Source: Nostoc sp. ATCC 53789 | Lineage (GTDB): Bacteria; Cyanobacteriota; Cyanobacteriia; Cyanobacteriales; Nostocaceae | DNA length: 64,000 bases | Reading direction: 5' to 3' | NCBI RefSeq assembly: GCF_009873495.1 | Contig: NZ_CP046703.1 | Span: 5,794,501 to 5,858,500, forward strand | Shown: positions 56,213-64,000 of the stretch, one piece after another | How positions within the stretch are numbered: the first letter of the stretch is position 1 | Layout of the letters: each line of letters opens with the position of its first letter | Notes under the pieces: generated by a model | Told to the model about the DNA's origin: nothing | Seen by the model: the letters and a program-made list of their open reading frames with translations, nothing else | The model's database searches: none | Translations under genes and position numbers: made by a program

Positions 56213-57622
56213 TTAGCGCCCGATTTCGACATCTTCGAGGATGCCAAGTGCGTCAGGAGTGAGGACGGCTGCGGAGTAGTAGGCGGTGACGAGGTAGGAG
56301 ATGATTGCCTTTTCGCTGATGCCCATGAATCGAACAGACAAACTGGGTTGGTATTCATCGGGGATACCAGTTTGATGTAAGCCGATTACCCCTTGTTTTT
56401 CTACACCAGTGCGGAGCAAAAGGATAGAACTGGTACGGTTATTGGTGATGGGGATCTTGTTGGAAGGAAAGATAGGTACGCCGCGCCAAGATGTGACCTG
56501 AACCCCGTTCACATCTACGCTTTGTGGATAGAGACCCAGGCGGTTGGCCTCACGACCGAAGGCAGCGATTGTCCGGGGGTGAGCCAGGAAGAATCCCGGC
56601 TCTTTCCATACTGTCGCCAACAGTTCGTCCAAGTCATCGGGGGTGGGTGCGCCGCTACTGCTGTAGATCCGTTGTTTGAGGTCCGCATTGTGCAGCAATC
56701 CGAATTCGCGGTTGTTGAGCAATTCGTGTTCTTGACGTTCTCGCAATGCCTCGATAGTTAGCCGCAGTTGTTCTTCTGTCTGGTTGTACGGTTCGTTGTA
56801 CAGATCGGCTACCCGCGTACTTACTCGCAACACCGTTTGAGCAATGCTCAACTCATATTCTCTGGGTTTGAGTTCGTAATCAGCGAAGGTTCCCGGCAAC
56901 TCAGCCTCTTGGGGATGATTAGCTGCTAGCTCAATGGCAGCTTCACCTTGAGGAGTCTGTGGTTGGTTCAAGCGGGTGCGGAACTGTTCAACATGGGTTC
57001 CCAACGCCTCAGACTGAGCGATCGCCCTTTCAAAGGCCGCTTGCGGCAGCGATAAAACGATGGTTCTGGTAATCGCCTTGAGGGTGTACTGCCAAGTATC
57101 CTCGGACTGCACCACAGTTTCATCACCGAAATGGTCGCCGTCAGCTAGCACATCGAACACGATCTGCTCGCCATACTTGCCAACACCAATTTTGTTGACC
57201 TTACCACGAGCAATTAAAATGACGCGATCGGCAGGCTGGCCAAGTTCGACGATTACATCATCTGGGGCATACTCCTGCTGAACAAACTGGTTTGCTAACC
57301 CGGTCAATACGTCAAGGTTGTTAAACCCTCGCAGCAATGGCAACTCAGTAAGTTCTAGGGGAATCACTTGCACCGTTGCTCCAGTATTGGTGAAAGTCAC
57401 TCGCCCATCACCGACGGAATAACTCAACCGACGGTTGACCCGATAAGCGCCACCTTTTGTCTGCACCCACGGCAATAACTTCAATAACCACCGCGATGTA
57501 ATTTCCTGGGTTTGCGGTGCAGATTTGGCCGTTGTTGCCAAATTACGCGCCGCTGCTGTACTCAAGGTTAAATGGGGCTGCTGATCTTCTACATTCAAAT
57601 TGGGGTCGTTAGAATACGTCAC
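56213..57622 (-). CDS. Family 2B-type encapsulin shell protein, copy 1 (with cyclic-nucleotide domain)
   Basis: The 469-residue protein has the same layout as copy 2: N-terminal arm, cyclic-nucleotide-like domain (about residues 97-205) and HK97-type shell domain (about 245-469). The long N-terminal stretch APQTQEITSRWLLKLLPWVQ is almost identical in both. The phosphate cassette DHFGDETVVQSEDTWQYTLKA lacks the conserved arginine of genuine cAMP-binding sites. These proteins were earlier described simply as cyclic-nucleotide-binding proteins next to geosmin synthase. The gene lies 92 bp downstream of geosmin synthase, on the same strand, so one operon is likely. Confidence 0.87.
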   Translation of the reverse strand: MTYSNDPNLNVEDQQPHLTLSTAAARNLATTAKSAPQTQEITSRWLLKLLPWVQTKGGAYRVNRRLSYSVGDGRVTFTNTGATVQVIPLELTELPLLRGFNNLDVLTGLANQFVQQEYAPDDVIVELGQPADRVILIARGKVNKIGVGKYGEQIVFDVLADGDHFGDETVVQSEDTWQYTLKAITRTIVLSLPQAAFERAIAQSEALGTHVEQFRTRLNQPQTPQGEAAIELAANHPQEAELPGTFADYELKPREYELSIAQTVLRVSTRVADLYNEPYNQTEEQLRLTIEALRERQEHELLNNREFGLLHNADLKQRIYSSSGAPTPDDLDELLATVWKEPGFFLAHPRTIAAFGREANRLGLYPQSVDVNGVQVTSWRGVPIFPSNKIPITNNRTSSILLLRTGVEKQGVIGLHQTGIPDEYQPSLSVRFMGISEKAIISYLVTAYYSAAVLTPDALGILEDVEIGR

Positions 57623-57714
57623 AACTTAATCCTCCACTTTTTAGTTACTAAAAAAACCGATCTCACGCGATCGCATACTGACCTTGAATTAACTCACCGA
57701 CAAAAAACCTAACT

Positions 57715-59979
<2,265 letters not shown>

Positions 59980-60472
59980 GATCTGCGCGTAACCTCCTCT
60001 GGAGTCTTCTTGCTGTCTTCATTTCGTGGCTGAGATTGGCAATTGATGAGCATCTTCACCAATCGCGCTATGTCCCCACGTATAGTTTTTTGGTGGTGGC
60101 TTGTATCAAGAGAATAATTTGAAGAAGAATTCAGAAGTCAGAATTCAGGAGCAAAGCCCAAGATACTCCGCCTTTGGTCATAATCAATCAGTAAGCAATT
60201 CAAACCTGCAACTGATAGCGTAGTTTCTCGTAGAAAATTCAAAATGAATTCTAACTCCTGAATTCTGTTTCGATAAAATGCTCTTAGTCCAGATAAAGAA
60301 CTATGTGAGTTTTAGCTCAAGTTCTCTATACCCAAAAATAGGAGATTTGAAAAATCTGTTTGAGTTATTACTCATTTCAGATGATGGCAAATGAATTTTT
60401 AGTAATTTATGGTGTTCTCATAATCTTTCATGGTTATAGAAAAAAAGCAATACGTAGGCTAAAGCATTTAAA

Positions 60473-60576
60473 CAGATAGTTAAATTAAAAATTGAACAAT
60501 TAGAAGACAGTTAAGACAGTTAAGCAGATAGTTAAATTAAAAATTGAACAATTAGAAGACAGTTAAGACAGTTAAG
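60473..60576. repeat. Two tandem copies of a 52-bp repeat
   Basis: The unit begins CAGATAGTTAAATTAAAAAT and ends GACAGTTAAGACAGTTAAG. Copies at 60473-60524 and 60525-60576 are identical, and a degenerate third start follows to about 60605. The inner phrase, a doubled GACAGTTAA, also occurs reversed at 1940-1958 near the 21-bp array. Confidence 0.9.
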
Positions 60577-61215
60577 CGGATAATTAAACTATTTAAGACA
60601 GTTATTAAACAATAATTACTGATTGTAAATCTTTGCAACTAAAGCGATAAGGCTCGGTTCATCCCCAAACCAAGTAGAAGCTCTAAACCCAAATCTACAT
60701 AAGTCAGCCCAATGATGATATAAACCTCATCTATGTTGAAATCTAGAGTTTTTTAAAAGATATATTTATGTAGGTTGGGTGGAGTTAAACGCAACCTAAC
60801 ATTACCACCTTATTTATCTTGGGTTACGCGATCGCTGCACCCAACCTACAAAACTACGGTTCTCAAGGTAGACGAGGTTTATATGAAAAAACTGTGGTTT
60901 CGCTAGATGCTTTGGACATGATGTCTTTCTATTAAATTTTGTTTTTGTTTTAGTACACAGAAAGCAAAGAACTTTAAAAATCACAACTGCGATCGCTGCT
61001 AGAATCAAAAAAACATTGTAACCAGAACTTTTAACCACAAACCCAGCTAGCAGATTAGATTTATTACATAATTCAGCAAAATGGGAAAGGGTTAATAAAA
61101 AGCCCTTTCCCTCTCTTGCAAAAGCTGTAATTGTGTGAAATAACAATAAGATTCCCCATTTTTTTAATAAGTTGGGAATCTTAGCCTTTCCAGTTAGTCT
61201 GAAGAAATCCTATTT

Positions 61216-61344
61216 GACAATACGGTTCAGTTAAGGACTTCTTTCTTATCTTTGCGTCCTTCTCTAACGAGACGCTGCGCGAATGCGGTTCGTTAAAAAA
61301 ATTGACTTGGCAAAGAGTTTTAGCCTTAACTGAACTGTATTGTC
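61216..61344. repeat. MITE-like element with 21-bp terminal inverted repeats
   Basis: GACAATACGGTTCAGTTAAGG (61216-61236, one base over the split shown as GACAATACGG + TTCAGTTAAGG) pairs with 61324-61344 with a single mismatch. Its inside carries the dispersed GCGCAGCGTCTC repeat that is also found at 54340-54395. No coding capacity is present, so mobility would depend on an enzyme in trans. Confidence 0.7.
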
Positions 61345-61401
61345 CTATTTCAACTAATACTCGACTAATTTGCGATCGCAATTAACTAATCAAGTATCTT
61401 T

Positions 61402-61851
61402 CTACTTCGTTACCTCTGCTCCCGCTTTGTTTGACTCATTAGATGAAGAAGTAGATTCTGTCTTCTCTGATTGCGTGTCACTCGTTTGTTGCAATTGGTT
61501 GAGATGAATGTTGTTCACTTGAACAATAAAGTATTCTAATGCTTGACTTGCCTTTTGTTGCTGTTGGCTTTCGTCAGACACATCATAACAACGATAAGGT
61601 AGAGTTACACCCAATATAAATTTTTCTTGTTCAGCTTCTAACAATTCAAGCGTTCGCGTAGCGTCTCGTAGAGAAGCCATGCCGTTGGCGCAGCCTCTCG
61701 TAGAGAAAGCTTTACGCTGCGCTATCCACCAGTCGCACAGAATACCCAACTGAATTCTGGCTCCTGACTCCTGAATTCTGTTTCGATAAAATGAATAGCA
61801 ATAAATAGAATTAATTGTGCTGAGTGGGTAGAAGTCAGGACAACTTCGCAA
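61402..61851 (-). CDS. Hypothetical frame, probably a repeat-invaded gene remnant
   Basis: The 149-codon frame has a plausible protein-like C-terminal part (EQEKFILGVTLPYRCYDVSD and a Ser/Glu-rich tail with TSDTQSEKTESTSSSNE). Its N-terminal half (about codons 1-65) is derived from a dispersed repeat at 61652-61726 (CGTAGCGTCTCGTAGAGAAG). The likely story is a gene whose 5' end was replaced by repeats. I do not recognise the family and there is no good ribosome binding site. Confidence 0.35.
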   Translation of the reverse strand: MRSCPDFYPLSTINSIYCYSFYRNRIQESGARIQLGILCDWWIAQRKAFSTRGCANGMASLRDATRTLELLEAEQEKFILGVTLPYRCYDVSDESQQQQKASQALEYFIVQVNNIHLNQLQQTSDTQSEKTESTSSSNESNKAGAEVTK

Positions 61852-62335
61852 ATATATAGAGTTCTAACTTTTGCTTAGACATCCCTTGTATAACTGTTCT
61901 CAAGTAGCTTCTCCCTTAGCAAAACCTTCTAGCATCTACTATTAGCTCCCATTTTGTGATTGACTAGTTGGCTGAGATTCTTTACAAAAGCCAGAAATGT
62001 TTCTTTCTGTTCACGTAAAATTATCTAGATTCAGCAAGTCTAATTAATCCTAACCATACATACATTTGATTGATAATGCAATGCTTTCTTGATAGTAATT
62101 TTACGTAGCTCGTCAAATATTTTTGATACAATTTACGTGCTTGTCCCAAAAAATATATGATTTGGACTTTGCAATAGTCGAATTGTTTTTGGTGAATTTT
62201 AAGCCTATCGGGGGTGTTAAGCTGTCGTATCGAGATTGGCAGACAACTATTTCGACAGGAAATTATGCAAGATTCTCTGATTTATCAAGATATCCTTCAG
62301 AGAGGAAGATAGCAGGAAGCGCTAGCACTGATAAG

Positions 62336-63505
62336 ATGCGAACAATTGCAGAAATTAACGAGAAAATCATCCGCCAACGTGCGGTAGTGTTGACAACTGA
62401 AGAGTTAAAAGCACGAGTTGTAGAAATTGGTGTTACTAAAGCGGCTAAAGAAGTTGATGTAATTACCACTGGTACGTTTGAGCCGATGGAATCAAGCGGT
62501 GCAATTATCAATCTCGGACACACTGACCCTCCGATCAAAATTCGTCGTTGCTGGTTAGATGGCGTACCAGCATACTCTGGTTTTGGAGCAGTAGATTTAT
62601 ATTTGGGTGCGAGTTGTGCTGTGGAGACGACAGACGGAGAAGAAGTCCGAGAACGTGGCGGCGGTCATGTAATCGAAGATTTGATCGCTGGTAAAGCTAT
62701 ACATGTAAAAGCGCAAGGACAAGTAACAGATTGTTACCCCAGAGCAAGTTTTGAGACTACAGTTACCCGTGAAACGATAAATCAGTTTTATTTATTCAAT
62801 CCACGTAATCTTTATCAAAATTTTATTGTTGGTGTAAATGGTGGCGATCGCCCCCTGTTCACCTATCTGGGCCCTTTACAACCGCGTTTGGGGAATGCCG
62901 TTTACTCTAATCCCGGTGCTATTTCCCCCTTACTCAACGATCCTGATTTGCAACTCGTTGGTATAGGGACTCGAATTTTTTTAGGTGGCGGTATTGGTTA
63001 TGTCGCCTGGGAAGGCACTCAGCACTTCCCCTTACAAAAACGTTTAGCTAATCGTACACCAATTGGGCCTTCTGCGACTTTAGCTTTAATTGGTGATGCC
63101 AAACAAATGGATGCTCATTGGGTGCGGGGTTGTTACTTTAAAAGTTATGGTCCCTCATTGATGTTAGGGGTTGGTGTACCACTCCCCGTATTAAATGAAC
63201 AAGTAGTGGAACACTGCGCTGTACAAGATAAAGACTTAGTAGCCCCAATAGTAGATTTTTCCATTCCCCGACGCGTTCGTCCCACTTTTGGTTTGGTGAG
63301 TTATGCCCAACTCAAATCTGGGAGGATCACTATTGAGGGCAAAGCTGTACGCTCTGCCCCCTTAGCGAGTTTGTTTTTTTCTAGGCAAGTCGCCCTAGAG
63401 TTGAAAAAATGGATCGAAGCAGGGACGTTTACCCTCACAGAGCCAGTTTCTCCAATTCCGATGGAGCGATCTTTTCTACCCCAAGACCGTCGAACGGATT
63501 TTTGA
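62336..63505 (+). CDS. Homocysteine biosynthesis family protein (HcyBio, DUF39-like)
   Basis: Starting at the ATG at 62336 the protein has 389 residues and begins MRTIAEINEKIIRQRAVVLT, the normal family start. Blocks such as TGTFEPMESSGAIINLGH, YPRASFETTVTRETINQF and GIGTRIFLGGGIGYVAWEGTQH mark the HcyBio family. In methanogens, relatives take part in making homocysteine from aspartate semialdehyde and sulfide. The upstream in-frame extension from 62123 is AT-rich and not family-like. The role in cyanobacteria is inferred. Confidence 0.82.
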   Translation: MRTIAEINEKIIRQRAVVLTTEELKARVVEIGVTKAAKEVDVITTGTFEPMESSGAIINLGHTDPPIKIRRCWLDGVPAYSGFGAVDLYLGASCAVETTDGEEVRERGGGHVIEDLIAGKAIHVKAQGQVTDCYPRASFETTVTRETINQFYLFNPRNLYQNFIVGVNGGDRPLFTYLGPLQPRLGNAVYSNPGAISPLLNDPDLQLVGIGTRIFLGGGIGYVAWEGTQHFPLQKRLANRTPIGPSATLALIGDAKQMDAHWVRGCYFKSYGPSLMLGVGVPLPVLNEQVVEHCAVQDKDLVAPIVDFSIPRRVRPTFGLVSYAQLKSGRITIEGKAVRSAPLASLFFSRQVALELKKWIEAGTFTLTEPVSPIPMERSFLPQDRRTDF

Positions 63506-63507
63506 TC

Positions 63508-63638
63508 TTGGGGAATGGGGCAGGGGGAATGGGGCAGGGAGCAGGGGGGACAAGGGGACAAGAGGTGAGAACTTGAAACAAGTTTTTCTCCTTGTCCCCA
63601 AGTCCTCTTCTCAATTCCCCCTGCCCCATTCCCAATTC
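63508..63638. repeat. Dispersed GGGGACAAGG/CTTGTCCCC repeat
   Basis: Between the convergent ends of the HcyBio gene and the last gene lies a GGGGCAGGGGGAATGGGG run. It is followed by GGGGACAAGGGGACAAGAGG, AACTTGAAACAAG and CTCCTTGTCCCC, which can form a hairpin. It is the inverse counterpart of the copy near 37803-37918. Confidence 0.75.
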
Positions 63639-64000
63639 TTACTCTTGAGTCGGTTTCGGTCGCTTGATGGGTTTAGGAGCAGGCGTTTTTGGTATAGGTT
63701 TTGACACCACAGAGGTGTCTCCGCCTGTGCCTGTTTTCTTGATGGGACGTGGAGTTTCGCCGCTGCGTCTGGGGGGGAATGGTCTTCTACCACCAGCACC
63801 AGCACCAGCACCACCGCCAGCACGAGGGCCACCTCTGAATGGTGGTTTGCGTTTTTTGGGCAAGTCAGCGATCGCTTCAGCTTTTTCTACGATCAAAACA
63901 TCAGCTTCTCGCTTGGCTTGGAAATCCCAGAACTTTCCTACTGCTTTGGTGGTCAGGACACCCCTCAATTTCAATTTGAAATACTTGGGTTTATCAGTTG
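63639..64000 (-). CDS. Conserved cyanobacterial hypothetical protein, C-terminal part
   Basis: The frame is open to the right edge (TDKPKYFKLKLRGVLTTKAV is read from the edge), so the start is outside the window. About 120 residues are visible. They comprise a folded-looking piece (KLRGVLTTKAVGKFWDFQAKRE with VLIVEKAEAIADLP) and then a long low-complexity tail rich in Gly, Pro, Arg and Lys (RGGPRAGGGAGAG, RRPFPPRRSG, PKPIKRPKP). Such basic tails often bind RNA, but I cannot assign the function. Confidence 0.7.
   Translation of the reverse strand, partial: TDKPKYFKLKLRGVLTTKAVGKFWDFQAKREADVLIVEKAEAIADLPKKRKPPFRGGPRAGGGAGAGAGGRRPFPPRRSGETPRPIKKTGTGGDTSVVSKPIPKTPAPKPIKRPKPTQE

Larger units (their letters stand above)
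59980..61401. other. Repeat-rich non-coding region upstream of the geosmin cluster
   Basis: Over 1.4 kb holds no gene I trust. It contains the geosmin operon promoter near its left end, a 52-bp tandem duplication (60473-60576) and a MITE-like element (61216-61344). The phrase AGTCAGAATTCAGGAG near 60133 and TCCTGAATTCTG near 60256 form a loose inverted pair, and a similar phrase recurs near 61764. Frames at 60814-61146 and 61181-61381 look spurious. Confidence 0.55.

Noticed and set aside
60814..61381. Two frames upstream of the geosmin cluster
   Set aside because: They have no conserved features or ribosome binding sites, and one overlaps a MITE-like element.

Overview
The window comes from a filamentous, Nostoc-like cyanobacterium (order Nostocales). 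The photosynthesis genes are cyanobacterial: petH carries an N-terminal CpcD-like phycobilisome-linker domain, and prk has the plant-type regulatory cysteines. Cyanobacterial families DUF1824 and DUF1995 are present. The HIP1 octamer GCGATCGC recurs throughout, and intergenic regions are full of 7-bp tandem repeats (STRR), palindromes and MITE-like inverted repeats typical of Nostoc and Anabaena. I cannot name the species from the sequence alone.

Layout. 1-9 kb: a glycine betaine-type ABC transporter, a 13-copy 21-bp repeat, a phytochelatin-synthase-like peptidase, an ABC-F ATPase, DUF1824, an SPFH protein, a carotenoid isomerase-like oxidoreductase and a PEP-CTERM protein. 9-18 kb: a Ser/Thr kinase fused to an FGE/C-type-lectin domain whose end looks like a diversity-generating retroelement (DGR) variable region, a potC-like permease standing alone, a GT4 glycosyltransferase, a lipoprotein PLD/HhH nuclease and a cysteine desulfurase. 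18-23 kb: an accessory, AT-rich defence-like block. It holds a DUF2726 nuclease-like gene cut by an IS701-type element with a perfect 5-bp target duplication, then a type II restriction-modification module with a controller protein and matching operators in front of both transcription units. 23-50 kb: mainly housekeeping and envelope genes (DUF1995, a large zinc metalloprotease, a pentapeptide-repeat protein, LOG family, DacB, HtrA, panD, ppa, a P-type Ca-ATPase, aspA, pgsA, LD-carboxypeptidase, hom, petH). 51-54 kb: prk and metK. 54.5-60 kb: the geosmin cluster. 60-64 kb: a repeat-rich gap, a homocysteine-biosynthesis family protein and a partial gene.

The most striking system is the minus-strand set at 54.5-60 kb: geosmin synthase followed by two paralogous proteins of the cyclic-nucleotide-domain family 2B encapsulin type. 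Together they suggest a two-component protein nanocompartment housing a terpene cyclase. In both shell paralogues the arginine that normally grips the cyclic phosphate appears to be missing. Geosmin synthase carries the same GPxGLGTSA motif after each of its two catalytic halves, which could be a docking signal. Other points worth attention are the DGR-like kinase tail, the C-box-like operators of the restriction-modification module, the clean IS insertion, a metallo-beta-lactamase-fold protein that has lost its metal ligands, and several MITE-like elements.
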